Below, in pieces: positions 44,818 to 53,206 of a DNA stretch of 64,000 nucleotides. Numbering within the stretch: position 1 is the stretch's first letter; each line of letters opens with the position of its first letter. The notes beneath the pieces were generated by a model. It was given only the letters and a program-made list of their open reading frames with translations. It was not told the DNA's origin and ran no database searches. Position numbers and translations under genes: made by a program. This DNA is from Polytrichum commune (lineage: Eukaryota > Streptophyta > Polytrichopsida > Polytrichales > Polytrichaceae): the NCBI GenBank assembly GCA_950295325.1, contig OX485805.1, positions 7,254,501-7,318,500 of the forward strand, in the 5' to 3' direction.

Positions 44818-47800
44818 TCAATCATGACCATTAACGGCCACGGAATGAGAAGCTTTCCGACAACGAGGACAAACCCAGTTGCCAGAAGGAAGAGTCAAAA
44901 GGGGAGGTGTCAAACATGCCATGTGCCATCCACGTTGACATTGGTCGCACAATAACATTGTTGCAGCTCCTTTCTTCTCTCCACAAACATAACAAGGCAG
45001 ACCCTGTGGTACAACCGCCAACTCGGGATGCACAGAGCCGTCGATGGGAAGGTGACATGGAGCACAATTCTTTGAATGCTCACAACATTCCCGTCCATCC
45101 TTGCCTTCAAGCAATAATATACCACTTGGCAAGACATCTTTTACCCGCAAAATCGTGCGCCCAGCCTTGACATCCAATGTCGTAGGCGCCTCCCGTTGCA
45201 AGTAAACATAATTCCCTTTGGAAAATCTACGAACCTGAGGTCGATAAGCTCCACTGCGGATCCGGGCATACCGTAATGTATCACGATGTTGAGCAATATT
45301 TAAGTTATCCATAGCCATAGGCATGGCCTTTTGGAAGAACGCTGCTCGGTCATGAAGACATTGAGCCCAAACATCTGGATCATCCAAGTTTACCACGGGA
45401 GCCAATTTCTCTCGCACCGAGCTAGATAAAATTGGTTCCCGTCCATACAAGAGTTGGTAAGGACTATAGGATGCCAAAGATGCTTGCCTGTTGAAACGAT
45501 AACCCATTGCTATCCATGGTAACATCAAGTCCCAATCGCGATGGTTGCCATGAAGCAATCCATACTTCTGCAAACCGCGCTTAACCGTCTGAACAACTCG
45601 TTCAGCTAAGCCATCTGCCTCAGGGTGATCTCTGGAAGTTGTCCGATGATCAATCAAAGCCTTGGTACACAAAGCTTCGAAAGATCCAAAAAATTCTCTC
45701 CCTTGATCCGTCAACACCTCTGCAGGTGCTCCAAACCGTGCCAAAACTCGATCAAGAAATGCCATAGCCGCCAATTCTGAGGAATTTTGCGGAAGAGCCA
45801 CGAGTTCAATCCACTTACTAAAATGCTCCACCATCACAAGTACATACTTTGCCCCTCGTGGAGTGATAGTAAGCGGTCCGGCAAAATCCAAAGACCAACG
45901 ATATCCCAAGCCCATAATAGGTAAAGACTGAAGTTGAGGTGATAAAGTATTAAAACTTGACCTGACCCGGTCACATACTTCACACCTAGAAATATAAGTG
46001 GCAACCTGTTGATACATACCAGTCCACCAATATTGGTTGCGCAACATAGAGTGCGTCCTTCGCACTCCAAAATGTCCAAGCTCCTCGTGCACTTGCCGCA
46101 CCAAAGAAGCTCTTTGATCTGGCCTTGGAACGATGCGCCTCGTTCCGTTTGGCCACACACGAAATAACAAGCTGTTTGCCCAACGAAACCTTGTTATCCG
46201 GTGACTAACTCTATCTCGCTCCATAGCAGATAGTCCAAGAGGAAATATCCCTTGTTGAAGTTTGTGCAAGACCGCCTGGTCTTCCATCACATCACTAACA
46301 ACGAGAGATTTATCAACCTCCTCATCTTGTTCTTCCACAAGGATCTCAGCAGCCAATCCCGACATCATTGTGAGATATGTGGCAGCATGCCAACCCGGCA
46401 CTGCCTCACGATCACAATCTCCATGCCACCTGGCTCCAGTTAAATCCTCATCTGAAAGACTTGGATTGCGAGACAATCCGTCTGCATCCAAGTTGGCAAT
46501 TCTTGCTCGGTGAACAACTTCAAAATCATATTCCTGAAGTAACAATGCCCACCTAGCAAGTTTCCCGGTGAGCTTATCTGATTCCATAAGCCATTTTAAA
46601 GGCTGATGATCAGTCACCAAAGTAAACTTTTGCCCATACAAATAAGGTCGAAAATGTGCAATGGCCCAAACGGCCGCCAAGGCCTCGCCTTCATAAGAAG
46701 AATAATTAGATTCAGCACTATTATTGCTTCTAGATGCATAAGCCACCACATATTCCTTTCCTTCTTCATCTTTCTGTGTCAATACCGCTCCCAATCCCAC
46801 TGCACTCCAATCCGTGTGCAATTGAAAAGCTCTAGACACATCCGGGCGTCGAAGCACTGGCGCTGAACCGAGCCTCTGCTTCAATGTATCAAATGCATGT
46901 TGTTGTTCCCGACTCCAAATCCATGGTTGGTCTTTCCCCGTGAGAATGGTAAGAGGTTTGGCAATCAAACTAAAGTTTTTGACAAACCTCCTATAATAAT
47001 TTGCCAATCCTAGAAATGCACGAAGCCGTGGTACATCACTAGGTGCGGGAATTTTGTGCAAAGCATCCACCTTCGCCTGTTGCACACCAAGACCGCCATG
47101 AACAATCATGTGGCCTAAATAGGGCAATTGATCATGGAAAAACTTACATTTTCCATGATGTAAACGGAGTCCCCACCGTTGAAGTCGTTCAAATACCGCT
47201 TGCAAATGTCTCACATGATCTTGTGGACTATTACTAAAGATGATAACATCATCAATGTAACATCTAGCAAACGACAAACCAGCCAATAATTGGTCCATCA
47301 CCCGCTGAAATTCAGCTGGTGCATTCTTGAGACCAAATGGCAAAAATTTCCAATGATAAAGTTGATCATTGCCATCTTTATCAATTCCCCAAAATGCGGT
47401 CTTCACCCGATCACCTAACAACAAAGATAATTGGTGATAACCAGACCTCAAATCCAGAGTGCTGAAGATTCTAGAAAATCCCAGTGCATCAAACAACTCC
47501 TCCGGCATCGGCATTGGATATCGATCCGACTTGGTCTTGCGGTTGACTGGACGATAATCACCACACATCCGTTTTTCCGTCCAGTTGCCAAAGATATCCT
47601 TCTTTGACGGCATAACCGTGGCACAAGCATACTCTCCATTGGAGAGTTCAATCAATTCCGCTGCCAATAACTCTTGACATCGAGTTTGAACACCCAACCT
47701 GTCAGATGTACTAAGTCTGTACGGCCGTCTGAAAATAGGGTGGTCGTCCTCAAGTTGAATACGAACATGTTTACCTTTATATCCTTCAAGATCATGAAGA

Positions 47801-47949
47801 CTAAAGGCAAAACAATTACGGTAAGAGCGAATAAATGCCCGTACCTTTCGTGCTTCGGCACCAGTAAGCTTTGGCCCCACTTCAATTGGCCAATCGTCAA
47901 ACTCCGTGGTTTCCTTCTTCATAGAAGGATTGCCACTTGGTGCCAGCAC
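44818..47949 (-). CDS. pol: Pol: reverse transcriptase, RNase H, integrase and C-terminal PHD finger (copy 1)
   Basis: This is a 1043-codon open frame. Reverse transcriptase spans about residues 60-300, with D166 in LDLRSGYHQL and YIDD at 231-234. RNase H covers 375-495, with D380, E420/E422, D447 and D489. Integrase has the HHCC zinc site H621, H626, C656, C659 and the catalytic D688, D748 and E783. A region around 890-950 resembles the usual integrase C-terminal module. The end, residues 986-1030, is a C4HC3 PHD finger: C986, C989, C1001, C1004, H1009, C1012, C1027, C1030. PHD fingers commonly read histone H3 tails, so here it may steer integration, much as the chromodomain does in chromoviruses. 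The frame opens just after TAG at 47962; the first ATG is at residue 10. No frameshift is seen within it. All catalytic residues are present. Confidence 0.95.
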   Translation of the reverse strand: MLAPSGNPSMKKETTEFDDWPIEVGPKLTGAEARKVRAFIRSYRNCFAFSLHDLEGYKGKHVRIQLEDDHPIFRRPYRLSTSDRLGVQTRCQELLAAELIELSNGEYACATVMPSKKDIFGNWTEKRMCGDYRPVNRKTKSDRYPMPMPEELFDALGFSRIFSTLDLRSGYHQLSLLLGDRVKTAFWGIDKDGNDQLYHWKFLPFGLKNAPAEFQRVMDQLLAGLSFARCYIDDVIIFSNSPQDHVRHLQAVFERLQRWGLRLHHGKCKFFHDQLPYLGHMIVHGGLGVQQAKVDALHKIPAPSDVPRLRAFLGLANYYRRFVKNFSLIAKPLTILTGKDQPWIWSREQQHAFDTLKQRLGSAPVLRRPDVSRAFQLHTDWSAVGLGAVLTQKDEEGKEYVVAYASRSNNSAESNYSSYEGEALAAVWAIAHFRPYLYGQKFTLVTDHQPLKWLMESDKLTGKLARWALLLQEYDFEVVHRARIANLDADGLSRNPSLSDEDLTGARWHGDCDREAVPGWHAATYLTMMSGLAAEILVEEQDEEVDKSLVVSDVMEDQAVLHKLQQGIFPLGLSAMERDRVSHRITRFRWANSLLFRVWPNGTRRIVPRPDQRASLVRQVHEELGHFGVRRTHSMLRNQYWWTGMYQQVATYISRCEVCDRVRSSFNTLSPQLQSLPIMGLGYRWSLDFAGPLTITPRGAKYVLVMVEHFSKWIELVALPQNSSELAAMAFLDRVLARFGAPAEVLTDQGREFFGSFEALCTKALIDHRTTSRDHPEADGLAERVVQTVKRGLQKYGLLHGNHRDWDLMLPWIAMGYRFNRQASLASYSPYQLLYGREPILSSSVREKLAPVVNLDDPDVWAQCLHDRAAFFQKAMPMAMDNLNIAQHRDTLRYARIRSGAYRPQVRRFSKGNYVYLQREAPTTLDVKAGRTILRVKDVLPSGILLLEGKDGRECCEHSKNCAPCHLPIDGSVHPELAVVPQGLPCYVCGEKKGAATMLLCDQCQRGWHMACLTPPLLTLPSGNWVCPRCRKASHSVAVNGHD

Positions 47950-47961
47950 AGCCTGTGATTG

Positions 47962-48297
47962 CTAGTCCGTGGAGAGGGCAACACCTTTGCCCCCATCATC
48001 TGTACTTGAATCCAAATGCGTATCCTCTCCACTACAATTAGTTTGTGTAGCTAAATAGCTACCCACATATGAAGTATCACCAAGAAATAGAAGTGGAAAC
48101 ATTTTATGGGCCTCCAACTTCCCAAACTCTTGGTCCAAAGCCGAAAAAACACGTTGGGCTCGAAGCTCTTCTGCAACATGAAGTTTCAAAGGAAATAATC
48201 CCTCGGTGTCATTGACCTCAATGTGATCCTTGGATTGCGGCTCCATTGCCCCCTGACCATTGTTCTCTGCCCTCAGAGTAAGCAATTGGTCATCCAT
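47962..48297 (-). CDS. 111-residue linker between methyltransferase and reverse transcriptase (copy 1)
   Basis: This short frame follows the methyltransferase stop directly (CAA TAA CGT ATG) and begins with a true ATG. It is acidic, with no recognised domain, and is in the same frame as the methyltransferase and the RT. It ends at TAG followed by CAA TCA, a context matching the tobamovirus-type leaky stop UAG-CAR-YYA. In one-frame gypsy elements the region between protease and RT often has a poorly conserved spacer like this. Function unknown; most likely a spacer of the pol polyprotein. Confidence 0.6.
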   Translation of the reverse strand: MDDQLLTLRAENNGQGAMEPQSKDHIEVNDTEGLFPLKLHVAEELRAQRVFSALDQEFGKLEAHKMFPLLFLGDTSYVGSYLATQTNCSGEDTHLDSSTDDGGKGVALSTD

Positions 48298-48300
48298 ACG

Positions 48301-49344
48301 TTATTGAGCAGCAAGACAAATTCCAATTATCCACACAATGCTATTAAGATCCATAGCTTGCCCCAATAGGAAACGTCTCTGACCTTCCTGAAGCCCGTGA
48401 GCAGCCGTGGTACCTGTAAGAAAACCCATGGCGCGTTCCCGCTCATCTGCCGTAGGCTCCTCATAAGTTTGGGATTTTGAATCCCAAACCATGCCAGGTC
48501 CACGAGATCGAAATGCAAAAGACTGTGGATATGTCACAAAAGTAAGTAGTGCACCTCTCGGAATTCCCACCTTGTTAATTAATGCAAATGGCAAGGTGTC
48601 ATCCTGGGTAACTGCCAAGGAAACACGATGATCATCTAAAATGTCATCCACCTTGCGATCCATAAGGCGGGGAATGCGGGAAATCGCCGCTGAAACCCGA
48701 GGTGATACCAAGTTGGTCCAAAACCAACGAGGCCGATGAGCAAAGGATCCCAAAGATGCAGCATCTAGAAATGTTGGAGTACCCAGAATTTGGTTAATGT
48801 ACTCACCATCCTTCACCACTTTGTACCGGGTATCACCCAATAATGGTACATTTTCGAAAATGTACCCTGGCGAAGTTGATTGGTGGGTAAACCACCATTG
48901 CGTCAATCGCATCAAATCCGCAAACAAACTAGACCTAGGATCATCCAATCCTTGGCCAGTTCCTGCCCGCGAATGGCCTTGACAAGGCCATCCTGCAATA
49001 ATCAAATCCACGTGGCCCAACCTTCTCAAATCCTCATCACTAATCATAGTGACATCTTGAGGAAGTTGACCACAACATCCATGAATGGCAGAGGCTGACA
49101 ATTGTGCGGGGTATCTCAACAACAATTGTTGGATGTGGTGTCGGACGGCTCTGTTGGCTGCATACCCATTGTCCACATGAATATATCGCCAAACTGTAAT
49201 TCCAGCTTCCAACACTGCCGCCAAACCTGTGCCAATGCCTCCAAAGATCTCCACAAGGACAATACCTTCAGGTGATGGTTGCCAACGAATGGGTTGAGCA
49301 AAAGAAAATGAGGATGAAGTTGGAGGTGCCTCTCCAAGCTTCAA
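48301..49344 (-). CDS. Dnmt3-like C5 cytosine DNA methyltransferase domain inside the retrotransposon (copy 1)
   Basis: This frame would transfer a methyl group from S-adenosylmethionine to carbon 5 of cytosine. Motifs occur in the canonical order. Motif I (SAM binding) is LVEIFGGIGTGLAAV at residues 30-44. Motif IV is GWPCQG with the catalytic Cys at 121. Motif VI is FENV at 163-166. The motif VIII region is HRPRWFWTNL near 203-212, close to the HRARYFWGNL type of Dnmt3. ERAMGF (303-308) and RRFLLGQ (323-329) match the Dnmt3 tail. All key residues are present. Numbering is from a TTG codon; the frame is open back to 49449 but has no ATG before about residue 100, after motif I, so separate initiation is unlikely. 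It lies between protease and RT in the same frame as both. It lacks PWWP and ADD domains, so it is a catalytic domain only. DRM-type domain order is excluded because motifs I-X are not permuted. Confidence 0.9.
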   Translation of the reverse strand: MKLGEAPPTSSSFSFAQPIRWQPSPEGIVLVEIFGGIGTGLAAVLEAGITVWRYIHVDNGYAANRAVRHHIQQLLLRYPAQLSASAIHGCCGQLPQDVTMISDEDLRRLGHVDLIIAGWPCQGHSRAGTGQGLDDPRSSLFADLMRLTQWWFTHQSTSPGYIFENVPLLGDTRYKVVKDGEYINQILGTPTFLDAASLGSFAHRPRWFWTNLVSPRVSAAISRIPRLMDRKVDDILDDHRVSLAVTQDDTLPFALINKVGIPRGALLTFVTYPQSFAFRSRGPGMVWDSKSQTYEEPTADERERAMGFLTGTTAAHGLQEGQRRFLLGQAMDLNSIVWIIGICLAAQ

Positions 49345-49455
49345 ATCCGCTACAATGTGTCGACAATGGTCGGATAACTCCTTAGGAGTTCGCCATGGTG
49401 GAGGTGGATCCTTGAAATGTGGAGCAGGAATTTGAAAAGATGCTACAAATTATTG

Positions 49456-49749
49456 TTATGCCGTATTACAAGTGTAGTCCATTGTTTCCTCCAATAAAAC
49501 TGGAGCACAAGGCAAATCTGCAACTGAACAGCTGCAACCAAACATTGCCTCCGCAACCATAGTCATAGCAGTGGCTGCAAATGTGACGGGAATAAATACC
49601 TTCCTGCCATCTCCAGTGGACCATCCCGGTTTAATCCATGCCTCTTCCGTCCAATTATCCAAACCAAAGCCAAGTGGGTAAAGAGCTTGCTGACCAACAA
49701 GTATATCATAGTTGGTAGCATAGAGGTGCCTTGGTGTAACCTGTTGCAC
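49456..49749 (-). CDS. C-terminal half of retropepsin plus spacer, in +1 frame relative to gag (copy 1)
   Basis: This 97-codon reading frame overlaps the end of gag by about 44 nt and is shifted +1 relative to it. It contains YDILVGQQAL, the usual retropepsin C-terminal motif (YDxLLGxxxL), so it completes the protease whose DSG lies in gag. It has no ATG near its start (it opens with GTG, and the frame is open only from a TAG about 13 nt upstream), so it needs a +1 ribosomal frameshift, or it is dead in this family. The gap between the gag DSG region and YDILVG is shorter than in usual retropepsins, so a small deletion with loss of frame is the alternative. It ends at TAA, followed by CAA and a second TAA. 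Confidence 0.75.
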   Translation of the reverse strand: MQQVTPRHLYATNYDILVGQQALYPLGFGLDNWTEEAWIKPGWSTGDGRKVFIPVTFAATAMTMVAEAMFGCSCSVADLPCAPVLLEETMDYTCNTA

Positions 49750-51988
49750 GTTCAGTGTCCCCTACTGAAGTCACAATAGTGAATGGACAAGGATCCAAGC
49801 TTGCTGGCGTTAATCCAAGACTGTCAGCAAGTCCTTTGCCAATCATAACCGGTTGAGCACCGGAATCCATCATAACTCTCAGTGGTGTAGCACGGATAGT
49901 AGGCATATCCGTGCGTGAAACGACAAACAAGGATTTGTCGTTCACCAGCCGTACAACTCCAGGTTGCAAATTATGCCGTTCGCGAGCAGGCCTTGCAGAA
50001 ATGTCTGCAAGGTATGCCGCTCCCGCCGCATAATTCGAAAATGACGTATCCACTGCTGAAATTGATGATGGAGGAATATCAGTTTGCTTACCAAAAGCAA
50101 TGATCGCCGCATCCGCAAGACTCGCTCGCAAATTGGCTAAGTCCTCCACCTCCTCAGCCACAGGTACGTCAACCACAGCTTGGGATACTTGAAGGGATGG
50201 CAAATCCACCTTACCTTCTAACATTCTCCCAGCTAAATGAAAAACTGCAGCAGGCTTGAAATCCGAAGCCATAAATTCTGAACCCGAGAAAATTGGCATA
50301 TGGAGAATTTTATATGCCAATGCCTGCGTAACATCCTTCGAGATGGAATCCCCATCTCTCAAAGGTACAGGGTTTTTAGCCCCAACAACAGTGGTGTCTA
50401 CCAATCCAAATGAAAGAGGTAAACATGCTTGACCAATTTGATCAGCTGGTCCGGCACGGCGAGGATGTAGCACCTCGTTGCTACCACCACTCGTGGAAGC
50501 CACCGCATCTGCCAATGTTTGTGAGCGAGTAGAAGCCGCCGCCACCACCTCTCCAGCTGCTCCAAACATATACATGTCCGAACCCGAGGTGCCAGTACCC
50601 ACATGCGGCTCAGAAATTTGAGCAAAAGATGCAGAAGATTTGAGCTTTTGCTCAAGCTCTGCCACCTTAGCCTCAAGACTCTGCTCCCTTGGAGACTTTC
50701 CAGTGACATAACTGGCAGGCCGCATCTCAGGATGAAGTTGGAAACAATGATCCACATCGTGATTAGTGCCACCACAATGGTTACATTTCAATTGTCTCTT
50801 CTTAGAATTGTCCCCTGCCTTTACTGATTCTATCTTTTGTTTTAATTTTCCCAAAGGCTGAGTTTTCTTCTTCTTAGGACAATTGGGATCATTTTTCGAA
50901 TGACCAGCTTCTCCACAACCCCAACAATGCAAAATCCTTTGCTCCTTCACGGGTTGAGTCTCAGCTAAACTACTAGTAGCTGTGACAATTCTTCTTGATT
51001 TCGTACTTTCTGTCATCCAAGATACCATGTCTGTGGCATCATGTTGACAGAGAGCCCGATCACATCTCTCAACCACGGCAAACGCTTGTGCAAGCGTAGC
51101 TCTGCCTTCGTAGTCGAGGATAATCCGAGGTGATGCCAACTCAAGTAGCCGCTTGTCAATCTTAGACAAAAAGATTTTGACAAGCTGACTCTCAGCAAAA
51201 ACACCTCCCGACTCAACAGCAAAGCGTGCGAGTCGCGTATACATGGTCCGTGGAGTGTCATCCTTCTCTCGGCGGAAATCCTGAATGCGCTGCATCTGGT
51301 CTCGCCGAAATCCACCATACTCCACCTCCAAATGTGCGACAAATTCAGCAAGGGGATTAAATGGAGGTGGTGGACCAACAGCCGTCAATGCTGCCTGTGT
51401 AGCACGTGCCACCCGTGAAAGGGTTGCCGTGCTACTGCTAGCCACCATTGGCCCAAGTGCCAGTTCTTTGTCCTTAGACTCCTCCGGCGATTCCTCCTCC
51501 TTTAAGGTGGGTGGAGCTAAGGTAGCAACCGCCCCATCTTTAAGGGCTGAAATAAGCTCAACCCGAGCCTCCCAATACTGCTCCACCTCCCGAAGTTGTC
51601 GCTGATGACCCTCTGTCCAGCGTTCATAAGTTTGGAGTGCCTCATACTCCAAATGTTGAGGCAGAAGCTCAAAGGCATACCAATCATTGAAATTGGAAGA
51701 CCTTTGACGCTTCTCCTTAATCCAGGTGCGAAACCGGAGTTTCCAGTCGGGCAAGGAAATGCCCCCAGCTCGACCTGAGAACCGATCACGCACTGAATTG
51801 TGGCGATCGTCCTCCATTTCGTCGAACGTGCCGACACTCCAAATCCGAAGCCTACTAGTAGTGTCCAACGCCGAAATAGGCTCAAAAGCCTCGTTGGTAT
51901 CTACCTCTGGCTCAAGATTTGTGGTATGCACGTCCTCCAAGTAATCTGGTGATGGAGATCGATAATATCGGCTCCTAGTTTGCACCAT
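49706..51988 (-). CDS. gag: Gag polyprotein with two zinc knuckles and N-terminal half of the aspartic protease (copy 1)
   Basis: This is a 760-residue ORF starting at the first ATG after the leader. Residues 75-145 and 205-310 look like a plant retrotransposon gag (capsid-like, Trp and Arg rich). Two zinc knuckles follow: residues 355-370 in a CX2CX4HX6C variant, and 402-415 in the canonical CX2CX4HX4C. Both would bind the genomic RNA. Residues 438-452 could form a short coiled coil. The aspartic protease active site is DSGA at 708-711, within the consensus for retropepsins. The frame stops (TGA at 49706-49708) shortly after, before the usual second half of the protease, which continues in the +1 frame. 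The ORF is identical in protein sequence to 61174-63456, so this stop is shared by both copies and is not a private mutation. Confidence 0.93.
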   Translation of the reverse strand: MVQTRSRYYRSPSPDYLEDVHTTNLEPEVDTNEAFEPISALDTTSRLRIWSVGTFDEMEDDRHNSVRDRFSGRAGGISLPDWKLRFRTWIKEKRQRSSNFNDWYAFELLPQHLEYEALQTYERWTEGHQRQLREVEQYWEARVELISALKDGAVATLAPPTLKEEESPEESKDKELALGPMVASSSTATLSRVARATQAALTAVGPPPPFNPLAEFVAHLEVEYGGFRRDQMQRIQDFRREKDDTPRTMYTRLARFAVESGGVFAESQLVKIFLSKIDKRLLELASPRIILDYEGRATLAQAFAVVERCDRALCQHDATDMVSWMTESTKSRRIVTATSSLAETQPVKEQRILHCWGCGEAGHSKNDPNCPKKKKTQPLGKLKQKIESVKAGDNSKKRQLKCNHCGGTNHDVDHCFQLHPEMRPASYVTGKSPREQSLEAKVAELEQKLKSSASFAQISEPHVGTGTSGSDMYMFGAAGEVVAAASTRSQTLADAVASTSGGSNEVLHPRRAGPADQIGQACLPLSFGLVDTTVVGAKNPVPLRDGDSISKDVTQALAYKILHMPIFSGSEFMASDFKPAAVFHLAGRMLEGKVDLPSLQVSQAVVDVPVAEEVEDLANLRASLADAAIIAFGKQTDIPPSSISAVDTSFSNYAAGAAYLADISARPARERHNLQPGVVRLVNDKSLFVVSRTDMPTIRATPLRVMMDSGAQPVMIGKGLADSLGLTPASLDPCPFTIVTSVGDTERATGYTKAPLCYQL

Positions 51989-52143
51989 AAAATAATCACT
52001 TGAGTACCTGCAACTATCTACAAGGTAATGGCAACCTGCACCTGTTGCGGGCTATCTAAATGGCAATCCCTTGCCAAATGCCAAGTGTTTATGCCCCCAG
52101 AATTCCAAAATTGTGCAAAGGTTTGAGATTGGTAATTAAAATT

Positions 52144-52575
52144 AAAAATCAGCGTTGAAAAGGCTCATTTCCAAGGTGATTATGGACTCCAATCAACAAA
52201 CTAAGTGCACCAATGGACTCCTAGGAAGATTTCACACAAATTAGGCTCAAATTTCACTCTGTTCAGAGTTAATTTGCTCCCAAAAACAAAAATCAGCGTT
52301 GAAATTAATAATTTCAGCAATGATTTTGAATTCCAATCAACAATCCAATTACACCATTGGATTCCTTGGCAAATTTCACACAAGATAGGCTCAAATTTCA
52401 CTCCGTTCGGAGTTAATTTGCTCCCAAAAACAAAAATCAGCGTTGAAATTAATAATTTCAGCAATGATTTAGAATTCCAATCAACAATCCAATTACACCA
52501 TTGGATTCCTTGGCAAATTTCACACAAGATAGGCTCAAATTTCACTCCAATCGGAGCTAGTATGCCCCCAAATTT
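52144..52575. repeat. 144-bp tandem repeats in the leader of copy 1 (about three units)
   Basis: The phrase AAAAATCAGCGTTGAA recurs at 52144, 52288 and 52432, exactly 144 bp apart. The second and third units are nearly identical; the first is more diverged. Copy 2 has one unit fewer. They lie in the leader between LTR and gag. A translated frame crosses them (176 codons on the minus strand), but it only reflects the repeats having a length divisible by three. Confidence 0.9.
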
Positions 52576-53206
52576 GAACCTCAAAGTTTGTGAGAATTGG
52601 ATGCCAAGTTTGAAAGGTGAAAGTAAAAATGTGAAAAAAATAAAATAAAATAAAATAAAAATATTTGTTTTAATTAAACAAAACAAAAACAAAAACAAAA
52701 ACAAAAACAAAAATAAAAAAATAAAAAACAAGGGTAAGGGCTTACCTTACCTGCCTGCCAGGGCCTAGCTGGCGCCCGCCCGCCCGCCCCCGGCCCGGGA
52801 TTTGCCGCCCCCGGATTCAGAATTGGAGCTCCAAGAGCTCCAAGAGCTCCAAGAGGGTCCGGTGAGCTCCGGATCCGTCCGGAGCTCAACCAAAATTAAA
52901 ACTAAATCGGATTTTGATTGTGGTTTTTGTTTGTATTTAAATTAAACTTTGCTTCACAATTTGCAAGCAAGAAAATGTGACTTGAGAATCATGAAACTAA
53001 ATGGAATCTCAAGATTCAACCATCAACAATTGAAGAAAATACAAGAGACAACAAAAGAAAAATGGGAAGATTTCTCTCAAAATTTTCTTGAGGGTTGCAA
53101 GAAATGACGAACTAAGCTTTCAAACACTTGTATCACTCATTTACTCTCATTACTGGGCCATTCTAGCTCAGAAATACAACCGAAAATGAGAAATTAGAGC
53201 CATTGT
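52576..53206 (-). other. Leader (5' untranslated region) of copy 1
   Basis: The part next to the LTR is AT-rich. Then comes a simple AAAACA repeat (52680-52730), a very GC-rich patch (52755-52815), and three GAGCTCCAA units (52828-52855). On the minus strand, near 52740-52755, CAGGTAAGGTAAG looks like a 5' splice donor, also present in copy 2. No clear primer-binding site for a tRNA 3' end was recognised just inside the LTR, where the sequence reads ACAATGGCTC. Confidence 0.6.

Noticed and set aside
44818-44950. Chromodomain or RING finger at the pol C-terminus
   Set aside because: The ligands are C4HC3 with H at the fifth place and a Trp two residues before the last Cys pair, which is PHD; no chromodomain aromatic pattern is present.
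48301-49344. The methyltransferase as a host gene next to a retrotransposon
   Set aside because: It lies between protease and RT in the same frame, on the same strand, between LTRs, and the same arrangement starts in copy 2.
52144-52575. Regularly spaced repeats as a CRISPR-like array
   Set aside because: Units are directly adjacent 144-bp tandems inside a eukaryotic retroelement, with no spacers.
52201-52731. 176-codon frame on the minus strand in the leader with repeated FGSKLTPNGVKFEPI segments
   Set aside because: It is a chance frame through the 144-bp tandem units (144 is divisible by 3). Copy 2 has a different, shorter version, and it has no recognisable domain.
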